Made by a program: the position numbers and the translations under genes | Notes under the pieces: generated by a model | What the model saw: the letters and a program-made list of their open reading frames with translations, nothing else | Databases searched by the model: none | What the model was told of the DNA's origin: nothing | Shown here: piece by piece, positions 14,384 through 23,848 of the stretch | Numbering within the stretch: position 1 is the first letter of the stretch | Layout of the letters: each line of letters opens with the position of its first letter | From: Rhodothermia bacterium | GTDB taxonomy: Bacteria; Bacteroidota; Rhodothermia; Balneolales; Balneolaceae | Direction of reading: 5' to 3' | Assembly: GCA_030427885.1 (NCBI GenBank) | Contig: JAUICM010000005.1 | Location: forward strand, 248,001-312,000 | DNA length: 64,000 nt

Positions 14384-14642
14384 AATATTATACGAACAAG
14401 CAGATGTTATCAGACGTCAGATAATATCCCGGAAACTAACCAGATAACTCATTATGAGTTATTTTGGGATTTTATCAGACGTAATACTTCAGATATCCAC
14501 TTCATATAAAATCCAATCAGTTTACAAGGACTTGTCTGCCCATTCGCCTGACAAGATAATCCATAATTACTTTGTTTCCAGAATTATATAGCTAAGCAGA
14601 ATAGAAAGTACGTAAGGGGTATAAAGCGATGGATTATGAATG
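14384..14642. other. Non-coding region next to the first cassette, possible attI remnant
   Basis: About 260 bp without a gene. It contains an 11-bp direct repeat TTATCAGACGT (14407-14417 and 14472-14482), a palindrome ATAACTCAT-T-ATGAGTTAT (14444-14462), and an inverted repeat CTTGTC/GACAAG (14531-14555). Integron attI sites lie at this position and carry direct repeats bound by the integrase, so this could be a relic attI with the cassette promoter. No integrase gene is present on either side. Confidence 0.35.
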
Positions 14643-14987
14643 CTATTCTTCCATTACAAAGGAGGTCATTGCACTGACCTTTGGATTCTTGAACCCGCTA
14701 AAGGTATACAGATCACAAAAACGATATCTGTTTCCATCCGGGGAGATCATGACACCTGATACCGCCGCTTCTTTTCCATGGGTTATGATCTGGCCGATAT
14801 CGAGGGTATAGTCCTGATCCATGACCATTTTTTTGAGGGTTTCTTCAAATTCTTTGATTCCGGAGATAGACTTGTCCCCAACAATTTCCCACTGGATGGA
14901 ATCGGTTACGTTGTTAAGAATGAAGTCGATGTCGCTTTTGGCATAGGCTTCATTGAATGCTTTAAGGAACTTTGCTTTTTCGGTCAT
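14643..14987 (-). CDS. SnoaL/NTF2-like protein
   Basis: 114 residues of the cone-shaped NTF2-like fold: N-terminal helix with FLKAFNEAYAKSDIDFILNN, strand IQWEIVGDKSISGIKEF, and C-terminal strands around FCDLYTFSG and VSAMTSFVM. Members include small isomerases and ligand-binding proteins; no catalytic residue can be assigned. It lies 11 bp after the stop of the 73-residue gene upstream, so the two may be co-transcribed. Confidence 0.75.
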   Translation of the reverse strand: MTEKAKFLKAFNEAYAKSDIDFILNNVTDSIQWEIVGDKSISGIKEFEETLKKMVMDQDYTLDIGQIITHGKEAAVSGVMISPDGNRYRFCDLYTFSGFKNPKVSAMTSFVMEE

Positions 14988-14998
14988 GGGTAAGAGGC

Positions 14999-15220
14999 TT
15001 AGGGTAGAGGTTCGATCGAATATCCTGAATTTCTGATGATATTCAATATCTCCGGTTCCCGGATGTCCGCAGTTTCATTCACAATCTTCAGAACTTTGTC
15101 ACGATCCTCAAGATCAAAGAAGAGGGTACACTCCGGGAAGTTCCCTTGTATGGTCTCTCGAATAGAGGAAGCCACATTATGGTTCGGGACATTGGTTTTG
15201 TAGATCTTAATATCGCACAT
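14999..15220 (-). CDS. Small ferredoxin-like-fold protein, unknown
   Basis: 73 residues. It shows the same general beta-alpha-beta pattern as the protein at 2422-2661: strand IKIYKTNV, helix VASSIRETIQGNF, strand ECTLFFDLEDRDKVLKI and an ILNIIRNSGYSIEPLP ending that resembles the end of HMA domains. The metal-binding cysteines are missing. Upstream of the NTF2-like gene on the same strand. Confidence 0.6.
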   Translation of the reverse strand: MCDIKIYKTNVPNHNVASSIRETIQGNFPECTLFFDLEDRDKVLKIVNETADIREPEILNIIRNSGYSIEPLP

Positions 15221-15295
15221 ACATGGGATAATAAGATCAGTTAGTGACTTTAGCCCGGTGGAAATCCGACACTTACAAAGGTCGTTTGCGACAAT

Positions 15296-16000
15296 TTAAC
15301 CCAGGAAATTCTCACCGATCTCAGGGATCAGGACTTTGGTCTCTGTAAATTCTTCGAGCACCTCTTTGAATTCGTTGGGATCCACAGAGATGGGGGACCA
15401 TGTTCCATAGTGAACCGGGATAGCCAGATCCGGGTCGATCATCTCAACCGCATAAGCAGCTTCTTCCGGACCCATAGTAAAATGGTCGCCGATCGGTGCA
15501 AGAACCACATGTGGTTCATACAGTTCACCATATAATTCCAGATCAGTGAAGATGTTAGTATCTCCCATATGGTAAATGCAGAGGTCATCCTCAAAAGAGA
15601 GAACGAGTCCGGCAGGATCGCCTGCATACTGTCCGTTATAGGACGAACTGTGATTTGCAGAGACCATGGTCACAGAAAACTCATCAAAGTGAACGGTTCC
15701 TCCTTTGTTGAATCCAATTGCCTGGTCTTCAGCAAGTCCGTCTTTTTTCAACAGATTGATGAGCTCAAGGATCCCGACCACGGTGGCACCTGTGTTCTTA
15801 GCGATCTCGAGGGTATCACCGACATGGTCATCGTGGCCATGAGTAAGTAACACATAATCTGCTTCGGATACTTCTTTGAGCTCATCCGGGGTTGATGGAT
15901 TATCCTTTAGAAATGGGTCAATGTAAATGATCTTACCCTCAGGGCTGATGAGTTTCACTGCTGAATGTCCCAGCCAAAAGGCTTGTACGTTGGTCTCCAT
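15296..16000 (-). CDS. UPF0173-type metal-dependent hydrolase (metallo-beta-lactamase fold)
   Basis: 234 residues. The metal-site motif THGHDDHVGD (residues about 53-62) is the HxHxDH of the fold. Further ligands are in SANHSSS, MGDTNIF and the C-terminal PVHYGTW. The start WLGHSAVKLISPEGKIIYIDPF is typical of the UPF0173 (YtkL-like) family, about 230 residues. Physiological substrate unknown. It diverges from ytxJ, with a 104-bp shared promoter region. Confidence 0.9.
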   Translation of the reverse strand: METNVQAFWLGHSAVKLISPEGKIIYIDPFLKDNPSTPDELKEVSEADYVLLTHGHDDHVGDTLEIAKNTGATVVGILELINLLKKDGLAEDQAIGFNKGGTVHFDEFSVTMVSANHSSSYNGQYAGDPAGLVLSFEDDLCIYHMGDTNIFTDLELYGELYEPHVVLAPIGDHFTMGPEEAAYAVEMIDPDLAIPVHYGTWSPISVDPNEFKEVLEEFTETKVLIPEIGENFLG

Positions 16001-16104
16001 AGTAGTTTTTCTATTTAATTAAACTTCCATTATTATTAATAAACAAAGTGGCACAGAACGTTCCAAGAAATTTGGAAGATCTTTTCGATAATTAATAAAC
16101 AGGC

Positions 16105-16494
16105 ATGGGATTTTTTGACAAACTCTTTAGTGGTACGGGCAGCACTCCAAAGGATATGTGGACTCCACTTCAAAGTAATGAGGAAGTGGAGGAAGTGATC
16201 AAAGCTTCAGGAGAAACGGCTCAGGTAATTCTAAAGCACAGCACAAGCTGTGGAACAAGTTTCTTCGCCAAGCGGCATATTGAAGGATTACAATCAAAGT
16301 ACGCCAACAAGGTTGGTTTCAGTATTATCGATGTGATCCGGAGCCGGTCAGTTTCAGAGTATCTGGCGAAGAAATTCGGGATCAGGCATGAATCGCCCCA
16401 GGTGTTTGTAATAAAGAAAGGGGAAGTGATCTGGAACGGATCTCATTCACATGCCAATTCAGGGAATGTCAGTAAAGCTCTGGATTCAGAATAA
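16105..16494 (+). CDS. ytxJ: YtxJ-like bacillithiol system redox protein
   Basis: 129 residues with a thioredoxin fold. The motif KHSTSCGTSFFAK carries a single active-site cysteine (about residue 49), matching the monothiol YtxJ family. SPQVFVIKKGEVIWNGSHS supplies the cis-proline and the last strands. These proteins are associated with bacillithiol, so the organism probably makes that thiol. It stands alone on the plus strand and converges with xerD, the stops being 8 bp apart. Confidence 0.85.
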   Translation: MGFFDKLFSGTGSTPKDMWTPLQSNEEVEEVIKASGETAQVILKHSTSCGTSFFAKRHIEGLQSKYANKVGFSIIDVIRSRSVSEYLAKKFGIRHESPQVFVIKKGEVIWNGSHSHANSGNVSKALDSE

Positions 16495-16501
16495 GTTACT
16501 C

Positions 16502-17413
16502 TCAACCCCGGGGGTGGAATTGCTTATGGGTTTGCTGAAGCAGAGATCTGTCGACATGGGTATAGATCTCAGTGGTAAGGATGGAGGAATGGCCCAGCAT
16601 TTCCTGTACGGCTCGAAGATCGGCACCACCTTCCAGCAGATGGGTGGCAAAAGAATGCCGGAAGATGTGAGGATATACTTTCTTTTTGATATCCGCATCT
16701 TTGGCTGCTTTCTGAACAATATTCCAGATACTCATTCTGCTCAAAGCCCCGCCACGTTGATTCAGAAAAACTTTATTTTTTGATTTGTGTGCTTTTTCGG
16801 GATTGTAAAACAGGGGACGGGCATGTTCAATGTAATGCTCCAATGCTTCCTGGGCAATCTCACCTACAGGAACCAGTCGTTCCTTACTTCCTTTTCCGAT
16901 CACACGAATGAAACCGATCTCGAAATACATCCTATCCGTTTCCAGGTCTGTGAGTTCACTCACCCGCATTCCGGTTCCGTACAGACATTCAAGGATCGCT
17001 TTGTCGCGTATGCCAGCTGGTTGGCTGATATCCGGGGTGTCGAGCATGGCTTCTATCTCAACAGCATCCAGAATCTCGGGTAGTTTTTTGGCCTTCTTGG
17101 GAAGTTCTATCAATTCAGCCGGATTGGCTGCTGTGATCCCTTCAACTACTGCAAATTCATGGAAGCCACGGATACTGGAAATATTGCGAGCCAGGGAACT
17201 GGCTGATAGAAACTCATGATCAATGAGGTAATCCAGAAAATCCTCAATATGAGTTAAAGTAACTCCGGCCAGATCAGTGATCTTTTTTTCAACATTCAGG
17301 AACAGCAGATAGCGGTTCAGATCGTTTTCATAAGAGACGATAGAATTCTCAGATAAGCCTTTTTCAAGCTTGATGAATTGTAGATAAAGATTCAGTTCCT
17401 GTTTGAATAACAC
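16502..17413 (-). CDS. xerD: Site-specific tyrosine recombinase XerD-like
   Basis: 303 residues. The N-terminal SAM-like domain (LNLYLQFIKLEKGLSENSI) is followed by the catalytic domain with Arg150 (GTGMRVSEL), Lys174 (GKGSKER), His249 and Arg252 (HIFRHSFATHLL), His275 (GHSSILTT) and the nucleophile Tyr284 (IYTHVD). Length and ending are those of chromosome-dimer-resolving XerD. It lacks the extra helix that defines integron integrases, so it should not be taken as the integrase of the nearby cassettes. It lies 2 bp from the PgpH-like gene. Confidence 0.92.
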   Translation of the reverse strand: MLFKQELNLYLQFIKLEKGLSENSIVSYENDLNRYLLFLNVEKKITDLAGVTLTHIEDFLDYLIDHEFLSASSLARNISSIRGFHEFAVVEGITAANPAELIELPKKAKKLPEILDAVEIEAMLDTPDISQPAGIRDKAILECLYGTGMRVSELTDLETDRMYFEIGFIRVIGKGSKERLVPVGEIAQEALEHYIEHARPLFYNPEKAHKSKNKVFLNQRGGALSRMSIWNIVQKAAKDADIKKKVYPHIFRHSFATHLLEGGADLRAVQEMLGHSSILTTEIYTHVDRSLLQQTHKQFHPRG

Positions 17414-17415
17414 GG

Positions 17416-19836
17416 TTAGTTCGCCGGTGACTCTTCCTGTTCTGATTCTGAAGTTCCGTTTTCAGGCTGTTGGTCTGCTGGTGCTTCTGCAGGTTTCGTA
17501 TCTCTGGCTTTCTTCTCCTGCTGCTCTCTTTGTTTTTGTTCTTCCGGATATTCGATCCTGCTGTGATATACACCAACCAGAATATTCAGGAAGGTTTCTT
17601 TGATCACCTGAAGATCCCGGAATGTAAGAGGACAATGGCTGAGCTGACCTTCTGTAACACGATCGTCAACCATTCTGTTTACAAGATTCTCAAGCTTACT
17701 GTAGGTTGGATTTTTCATTGCTCTGGATGCAGCCTCAATTCCATCGGCGAGAAGGAGTATCCCGGTTTCTTTGGTAGTTGGAAGCGGGCCTTCGTATCTG
17801 AACTGATCTTTGTTCAGCATATCCTTGAGATTAGGGTCTTCTTTGGCCTTCTCATAGAAATAACGGATTACCGAAGTACCATGATGAGTTTCAATAAAGT
17901 GCACCAGGATATTTGGTAAGCCATGTTCTCGGGCCATTTTAACGCCTTCACTAACATGAGCTTTGATCACCATAGCACTCATCTGTGGCTTCAGCTTATC
18001 GTGTTCGTTTATGCCGCTGGTCTGATTTTCAACAAAATACTCGGGTTTGATCATTTTACCGATGTCATGATACAGAGCCCCCACCCGACTGAGTAAGGGG
18101 TTAGCTCCTATAGCAGAGGCTGCGGTTTCAGAGAGATTGGCAACCTGAAGGCTGTGATGGAAGGTACCCGGCGCTTTATTCATCAGATCTTTAAGCAATG
18201 GCTGGTTGGTATCACCCAGTTCCAATAAGGTAAAATCAGTAGTTACACCAAACAGTTTTTCAAAAAGAAGAATGATCGGATAGGTAAACAGAATAAATAC
18301 AGAGTTGATGGCAATATGAACATATTGATTCATAACCAGATTCCAGCTTTCCATCTTAGCCAGACTGAATGCGCCAATGGTTACCAGATAGGTGATAAAT
18401 ACAATACCGGGAGTTGTAAAGAAGAACTGAGACCGGTCACGTACATCGCGCACAGAAAACACTCCCATGGAACAGGCAGTGAAAGTACTTATGGTGAACT
18501 CAAAATCATATCCATTCACAAGTCCAATCAGCGAAGCCAGTGTCGCGGCCGCAATAATTCCAACCCGGGAGTCGAAAATGATCGTGAGCATAATAGGAGC
18601 TATAGCAACAGGGATTATAAATGGACTTGCCACATCAAAATAAAGGATCAGGGCTGTTGCAAGGCTGACCAGGCCAAGGGTCAGAAATACCAGGAAGAAT
18701 AAACCATTGTGAGAGCTTATCTTACGGCGATACAAAAACAGGTACATGAAAAATACCATAGAGATCACAATAATAAGGATAACGCCGCCACTGAATCGTA
18801 TCCACCGCTCTGCATTAGACGCATTAAGAGCCCGGGCGGCATCAAGGCTTTGCAGTCTTGTAGCAATATCTTCGGTGACAATATCACCCCGGCGTACAAT
18901 TACCTGACCTTGAGATATTGCGCCTTTAGTGCGCGAGATATTAGCGACGGCTTCCTGGATCCGTTCTTCTCTGCGGGTTTCGTTACGGAGATAATTAGGG
19001 GAGATCACTTTGTTATAGATCTCAATACTTAGTCGTGCAAGTTGCTCGTTGAATAACCTGTTTAGCTGAAACTGAGCATATTCATTTGCTTCTCTGAGAT
19101 CCCGCACCCGGCTTATATTCAATGATTGTTCAGTACTTTGTGTTGGGTTCAGAACAGTGATCTGATCTACATTGAGATTCGTTTTGTTGAGGTCGATTAT
19201 ACCCTGACTTAACATCTGGTCAATCAGATTCTCAAGCTGCATTTTAACCACAACGCCACTGAACTGGTCGTAAGGTAGATTGCTTGACTGAACCTCATGA
19301 TAGCTGTAAAGTAAGGTATTCAGTGAGGTTTCTGTGAGTCCGACGTTTGAAACGGTAAATTCCCGGCTAAACCTCAGACTATCATCCAGCTCGGTTGGGC
19401 TTTCATTCTCTTTAGCCATTTGCCAGTCATGGTAGCTTTCCAAAAGGGGCTGAAAGGCTCTGTAAATTGAATCCAGTTTCGTTTGAATGGCTATGCCGGC
19501 ATTTGCATCCACTACAAAAACGGGTGGGATCTGATTACGCAATAATGATTCTTCAGCTTCGATCTCGGCAGGTGTCTTATTGATCGCGAAGGTAAATGGA
19601 GCGGTTAGATCTTCAGCTCTCCATGGTTGACCAACGGTATAATTAAAACCTGAACGTACTGTTGTTCTTGGAAGAGAAAACACAGAAATAAGGATGAAGC
19701 ACAGAAAAATAAATCCTCTCAGGTAAGGGTTTCTTTTGAGAGAATATCGTTCCTGTTCTTTTTTAAGCTTTTCGCCTAAAAGAGGGATCATTTCCTTCTT
19801 TTTCCGCCCTAAACCAATTTTATCAAGAAAGCTCAT
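17416..19836 (-). CDS. PgpH-type cyclic-di-AMP phosphodiesterase (7TMR-HDED plus HD domain)
   Basis: 806 residues. One N-terminal transmembrane helix (residues about 40-57) precedes a 290-residue extracytoplasmic 7TMR-HDED domain. Seven transmembrane helices follow (about 345-525), then a cytosolic HD domain. The HD signature is His590-Asp591 in ALYHDIGKM, with PGTFHHSLQVANLSE near residue 560 giving other metal ligands. A low-complexity acidic tail ends the protein. PgpH enzymes split cyclic di-AMP, so a role in potassium/osmotic and wall homeostasis is likely by homology. The gene is followed by xerD. Confidence 0.92.
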   Translation of the reverse strand: MSFLDKIGLGRKKKEMIPLLGEKLKKEQERYSLKRNPYLRGFIFLCFILISVFSLPRTTVRSGFNYTVGQPWRAEDLTAPFTFAINKTPAEIEAEESLLRNQIPPVFVVDANAGIAIQTKLDSIYRAFQPLLESYHDWQMAKENESPTELDDSLRFSREFTVSNVGLTETSLNTLLYSYHEVQSSNLPYDQFSGVVVKMQLENLIDQMLSQGIIDLNKTNLNVDQITVLNPTQSTEQSLNISRVRDLREANEYAQFQLNRLFNEQLARLSIEIYNKVISPNYLRNETRREERIQEAVANISRTKGAISQGQVIVRRGDIVTEDIATRLQSLDAARALNASNAERWIRFSGGVILIIVISMVFFMYLFLYRRKISSHNGLFFLVFLTLGLVSLATALILYFDVASPFIIPVAIAPIMLTIIFDSRVGIIAAATLASLIGLVNGYDFEFTISTFTACSMGVFSVRDVRDRSQFFFTTPGIVFITYLVTIGAFSLAKMESWNLVMNQYVHIAINSVFILFTYPIILLFEKLFGVTTDFTLLELGDTNQPLLKDLMNKAPGTFHHSLQVANLSETAASAIGANPLLSRVGALYHDIGKMIKPEYFVENQTSGINEHDKLKPQMSAMVIKAHVSEGVKMAREHGLPNILVHFIETHHGTSVIRYFYEKAKEDPNLKDMLNKDQFRYEGPLPTTKETGILLLADGIEAASRAMKNPTYSKLENLVNRMVDDRVTEGQLSHCPLTFRDLQVIKETFLNILVGVYHSRIEYPEEQKQREQQEKKARDTKPAEAPADQQPENGTSESEQEESPAN

Positions 19837-20000
19837 TGTTTATAGCCGTTTTAAAGTGGTCCGTGAAGTTTACCAACCAGCTGATAATTTACAAATCTAT
19901 TATCAAACGCCTAAGTAGTCGTTTTCTGATTATTAAGAATAGAAACAAAGCTAATGAGACCGGATTTACAGTATAAATTCAAACAAAGCTTTCTAAAGAA

Positions 20001-20582
20001 ATGAAAAATTTAAAACTAACTCTAGGAATGGCATTAGCCTTATTTACGATGCCAACATTAGTAAATGCTCAGGACGGATTTTTTTCGAATGCCCAAACAT
20101 TAAAGAAGGGAGCATTCGCCCTTTCTGTTCAGCCGGTTTTTTTAACAGAACAGGATGATTTTATACTGATGTTCAGAGGTGCATATGGCTTGACTTATGG
20201 ACTGACCGGTCATGCAAAGCTGGGTGTATTTGACGACGACATTTATGTTGGAGCACATCTGGAAGCCAATATTGCTTCAGAACCAAGTTCAGGACTGTCG
20301 GTAGCGGTACTGGGTGGAATTTATTCACAGGGAGAAATTGGACTCAAAACAGGATTAAATATCAGCAAGGACCTTGATCCGGTCTCGATCTACAGCGGGG
20401 TAAATTACCAGCCTTATTTTCTGGATGGAAATACCTTGCATAGTGTCCTTATTCCGGTTGGAGTAGATATACACCTGAGAAACTCAGATAAAGTAGACTT
20501 GGTACTTGAGGGAGATATTCCTGTAAACGATGATGGAGAATATCTTCAGGCTATTACCTTCGGTGCAAGATTCTATCTCTGA
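20001..20582 (+). CDS. Outer-membrane beta-barrel-like protein
   Basis: 193 residues with a signal peptide (LTLGMALALFTMPTLVNAQ). Alternating hydrophobic/polar strands with glycine and aromatic ends (FRGAYGLTYGLTGHAKLGVF and the C-terminal AITFGARFYL) indicate a small outer-membrane barrel ending in an aromatic-hydrophobic residue. No enzyme motif. Monocistronic, with a good terminator downstream. Confidence 0.75.
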   Translation: MKNLKLTLGMALALFTMPTLVNAQDGFFSNAQTLKKGAFALSVQPVFLTEQDDFILMFRGAYGLTYGLTGHAKLGVFDDDIYVGAHLEANIASEPSSGLSVAVLGGIYSQGEIGLKTGLNISKDLDPVSIYSGVNYQPYFLDGNTLHSVLIPVGVDIHLRNSDKVDLVLEGDIPVNDDGEYLQAITFGARFYL

Positions 20583-20600
20583 AAAAAAAGATCAAAATTC

Positions 20601-20632
20601 AGCCCCGGTCATATTTGAAGCGGGGCTTTTTT
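20601..20632 (+). terminator. Rho-independent terminator after the outer-membrane protein gene
   Basis: AGCCCCG and CGGGGCT form a 7-bp GC-rich stem with a 13-base loop, followed by six T. Confidence 0.9.
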
Positions 20633-20688
20633 ATTGCCTGTGAATTTTCTACAATTCGGAAGTTAGAAATAAAATTAAGAGGCAAGAG

Positions 20689-21936
20689 ATGAAGAAACTG
20701 AATACCCCTTTCTCAGTATTTACGCTGTTGATCATAACGATCGCATCACTTTCATGTACAGTTAATAACAGTGATGAAGAATCAGGCGGACCTGTCGAGT
20801 TAAATACATCAGCTCAGAAGATCGTTGATGCAGAAAATCAGTTTAGTTTGAAAGTGTTTAAAGAAGTAGTGGCTAACGACCGTAAAGAAAACACTTTTAT
20901 ATCTCCGCTGAGTATATCAATGGCATTGGGAATGACCATGAATGGAGCACGTGGAGAGACTTTTAATGAAATGAGGGAGGTTCTTGGATTTTCGAAGCTG
21001 GAGCAGCAGGAGATCAATGAAGGGTATAAGAATTTGGCCGAAGGACTTACATCTGCAGACAAAAAAGTACAGTTGAATCTCGCTAATTCTGTCTGGAATC
21101 GGGAAGGGTTTAGTGTAAAAGAAGAATTTTCTTCAGCACTTAAGGAATATTTCAATGCTAAGGCTACCGAACTCGATTTCTCAAATACTTCTGCAAAAGA
21201 CGAGATCAATGATTGGGTATCGGATAATACCAATGGCAAGATCAATAAGATAATTGATACAATTCCACCGGGAATGGTAATGTATCTGATCAATGCGGTG
21301 TATTTCAAAGGAAGCTGGAGTTCAGAGTTTGACCCGGACGATACTTCTGAAAGAAGTTTCAAACTAGAGGATGGTGAAGTTGTACAAACGGAGATGATGA
21401 ATCAGGAGAATAAATTTCCAAGATACTTCTCTGAAGATGTTCACATGATCGATCTGCCATATGGAGATAGCCTGTTTTCAATGACGCTCATGATGCCAGC
21501 TGACCCTGAAACAGGTATAAATGATTTTATTGAAAACACACTTACTACTTCAAATCTGAATGAATGGATAAATGAGTTTAGCACTGGTAAGATCAGGGTA
21601 ATTCTGCCAAAGCTGGAGCTGGAATATGAATTTAAACTTAATCAAGTATTGATGGACATGGGGATGCCGATCGCTTTTAGTGATCTTGCAGACCTCAGCG
21701 GAATCAATGGCGGAGGGCTGAAGATCTCAGAGGTTAAGCATAAAACCTATCTGAAAATGGATGAAGAAGGCACAGAAGCCGCAGCCGTTACATCAGTTGG
21801 AGCAGTGGTGACTTCAGTTCCGCCAAATTCTTATATAGTGTTTGACCGTCCATTTGTGATGATCATCCGGGAGCGTTCAACGGGTTCAATACTGTTTGTA
21901 GGTAAAGTGAAAAATCCGAACCTGAATGATTCCTAA
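20689..21936 (+). CDS. Serpin family lipoprotein (serine protease inhibitor)
   Basis: 415 residues. A lipoprotein signal ends in SLSC (Cys23), so the inhibitor is probably membrane-anchored. The full serpin fold is present: FISPLSISMALGMTMNGARG, then VMYLINAVYFKGSW, and the C-terminal FDRPFVMIIRERSTGSILFVGKV. The reactive-centre hinge is EEGTEAAAVTS, with small residues as in inhibitory serpins, followed by VGAVVTSVPP. This predicts inhibition of a serine or cysteine protease in the periplasm or outside the cell. Its 3' end overlaps hisA by 4 bp, convergently. Confidence 0.93.
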   Translation: MKKLNTPFSVFTLLIITIASLSCTVNNSDEESGGPVELNTSAQKIVDAENQFSLKVFKEVVANDRKENTFISPLSISMALGMTMNGARGETFNEMREVLGFSKLEQQEINEGYKNLAEGLTSADKKVQLNLANSVWNREGFSVKEEFSSALKEYFNAKATELDFSNTSAKDEINDWVSDNTNGKINKIIDTIPPGMVMYLINAVYFKGSWSSEFDPDDTSERSFKLEDGEVVQTEMMNQENKFPRYFSEDVHMIDLPYGDSLFSMTLMMPADPETGINDFIENTLTTSNLNEWINEFSTGKIRVILPKLELEYEFKLNQVLMDMGMPIAFSDLADLSGINGGGLKISEVKHKTYLKMDEEGTEAAAVTSVGAVVTSVPPNSYIVFDRPFVMIIRERSTGSILFVGKVKNPNLNDS

Positions 21937-22649
21937 TTACTGATGGATCTCATTTCTTCGAGAGTGATTCGGTTCTCATAATAGGCTTTACCGACTACCA
22001 CGGCATCAATACCTGCTGCATCCAGTTTCTGGAGGTCTTCTAAAGAAGAAACTCCTCCCGAGGCAATTAATCTGATTTCAGGGAATCTGGATTTGAGCTC
22101 TTCGTATAGTTTCTGGTTAGGTCCGGCCAGAGTTCCGTCTTTTGAGATGTCAGTACAGAGGATCTCGGAAAGACCTTTTTCAAGCATCCGGGTAACGAAT
22201 GAATCAACCGATTCTTCGGCTGTTTCAAGCCAGCCGGCATAAGCAATTTGTCCATCTTTGAGATCCATACCTAAAATGGCTTGTTCAGGAAAGTGCTCCA
22301 GCAGTTTGATCCAGTCCGGTTCATTCTTAATGGCCATAGAACTGCAGATCACTTTTGAAAGTCCTTGCTTCAGTAAAAACTCAGCATCCTCAAAAGTGCG
22401 GATACCACCACCGGTTTGTACTGAAATTCCAAGTTCAGTTATGATCTGTTTGATGTGGGGAAGGTTTACAAAGCGACCTTCCTTTGCACCATTCAGGTCT
22501 ACGATATGAATATGATCGAACCCTGCTTCTTTAAATGATCTTGCCTGTTCAAGCGGAGATTCATGGTACACGGTTACTTCTTGATAAGAGCCTTTATGAA
22601 GACGAACACACTGTCCGTTAAGCAGGTCTATTGCGGGAATTACTTTCAT
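21933..22649 (-). CDS. hisA: HisA, ProFAR isomerase
   Basis: 238 residues of the (beta/alpha)8 barrel. It catalyses the fourth step of histidine synthesis, converting ProFAR to PRFAR. The catalytic Asp8 is in IPAIDLLNGQCVRLHKG and the second in LGMDLKDGQIAYAGW near residue 130. Phosphate-binding glycines are in TGGGIRTFEDAEFLL and IASGGVSSLEDL. It lies over 6 kb from hisH, separated by an unrelated export operon. No hisF or hisIE follows; the next gene is the convergent serpin. Confidence 0.95.
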   Translation of the reverse strand: MKVIPAIDLLNGQCVRLHKGSYQEVTVYHESPLEQARSFKEAGFDHIHIVDLNGAKEGRFVNLPHIKQIITELGISVQTGGGIRTFEDAEFLLKQGLSKVICSSMAIKNEPDWIKLLEHFPEQAILGMDLKDGQIAYAGWLETAEESVDSFVTRMLEKGLSEILCTDISKDGTLAGPNQKLYEELKSRFPEIRLIASGGVSSLEDLQKLDAAGIDAVVVGKAYYENRITLEEMRSISN

Positions 22650-22696
22650 GATCTAAAGATAGGAAGGGGAGACCAGAATTGTAGGATCAGATATAA

Positions 22697-23848
22697 TTAA
22701 AATGACCATTTCAGACGGAAGAAAAGAACGTTGGGAGTATTAGTGGCTTCCTGCAGGGCATTTCCTTTGAGGAGCTGAGATAGTACAAGGAAATCCAGAT
22801 TCTCGGTAACGGAATAACTTACCTGTGGAATAAATACAAAAACCGACTCAGTAAAGCTGCCCATCACCCCAAAGCTCAGGTTTGTCAATGCTGTGAGCGG
22901 ATAATTACTGTTCACAAAGAAAACTGTTTTCGAGATAAAGAGATTGTCGGCAGTAGGGGGCTGAGAAAGCTGAGCTAAGGCATTTGCCGAACTATTATAT
23001 CCTCCGTTATAGAGTAATTCACCACTCAGGTACATAGAATTGGGTAGCATGTAGTCGCTACCAAGGGTGGCAGTGAAATGTCCGGATTCATCAAAGAAAT
23101 TATCACGGGGATGGAAATAGGAGACTTCACCATTGAATCCGGCATTACCCAGATATCCGGTCCAGCCGGCGCCAAGGATAAGTTTGTCCAGATAATTACC
23201 GGTTATGAGCTGAATGTCATAATCACCAAGGTTTCCACGTGCCATGAAAGCGATCACAGATTCATCAAGCGATCTTCCGAACTTGTATCCTAACTGCAGA
23301 CTGGACGCATAACTCCAGCTGTACTGTACAGTCAGGGCATCGGTACCGGGACGTTCTTCGTAATCAAAATCCAGGTAGGAATAGGCATTGAAAAGGTCAT
23401 TTGGATTCCAAACCATGCTCTTTCCCCAATTCACTCTTTGACGGCCAAGAACTACATCCCATTTTTCACTGTAATAGGATAATTGAAGTCGGTCAATTGC
23501 GGTGTGTACAATCGTTTTTTCCTTATCAACAAGAATGAGGCTCATATCAACAAATCCAGGATCGTCATCGAGTATATCAGCGTAACCGGGTACGTTTTCA
23601 ACAGTGTATCCATTGATTACCCGGGTACGGAGATCAGCCCGGATCTCGAAACCACTTTCAAAAGAAAAGCGGCTTTCAAGACGGTTATGAATGATATTAT
23701 CATAGTGAACGGTCTTGAGGTCATTACTCAGACTTAAGCTGCCCAATTCTTTCAAATATCCTTTGTAGTAAGGGGTCACTGTCTGAGCTGCAAGGGTGTC
23801 CGGAAGGGCAAAAAGGAATAGGAGAATGAGTGATGTGTACTTCTTCAT
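22697..23848 (-). CDS. Outer-membrane beta-barrel protein of the export operon
   Basis: 383 residues with a signal peptide (LILLFLFALPDTLAAQ). The sequence is strand-rich and ends in FFRLKWSF, a typical barrel ending. The block VVLGRQRVNWGKSMVWNPND resembles DUF1302-like or porin-like proteins found next to LolA-like and FtsX-type genes. Its ATG overlaps the last base of the ATPase stop, so it is translated as part of the same operon. It probably forms or assists the outer-membrane end of the exporter. Confidence 0.75.
   Translation of the reverse strand: MKKYTSLILLFLFALPDTLAAQTVTPYYKGYLKELGSLSLSNDLKTVHYDNIIHNRLESRFSFESGFEIRADLRTRVINGYTVENVPGYADILDDDPGFVDMSLILVDKEKTIVHTAIDRLQLSYYSEKWDVVLGRQRVNWGKSMVWNPNDLFNAYSYLDFDYEERPGTDALTVQYSWSYASSLQLGYKFGRSLDESVIAFMARGNLGDYDIQLITGNYLDKLILGAGWTGYLGNAGFNGEVSYFHPRDNFFDESGHFTATLGSDYMLPNSMYLSGELLYNGGYNSSANALAQLSQPPTADNLFISKTVFFVNSNYPLTALTNLSFGVMGSFTESVFVFIPQVSYSVTENLDFLVLSQLLKGNALQEATNTPNVLFFRLKWSF

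Noticed and set aside
16502-17413. Integron integrase for the cassette array
   Set aside because: The protein has the length and motifs of XerD and no extra IntI-specific helix; it is also paired with an unrelated housekeeping gene.
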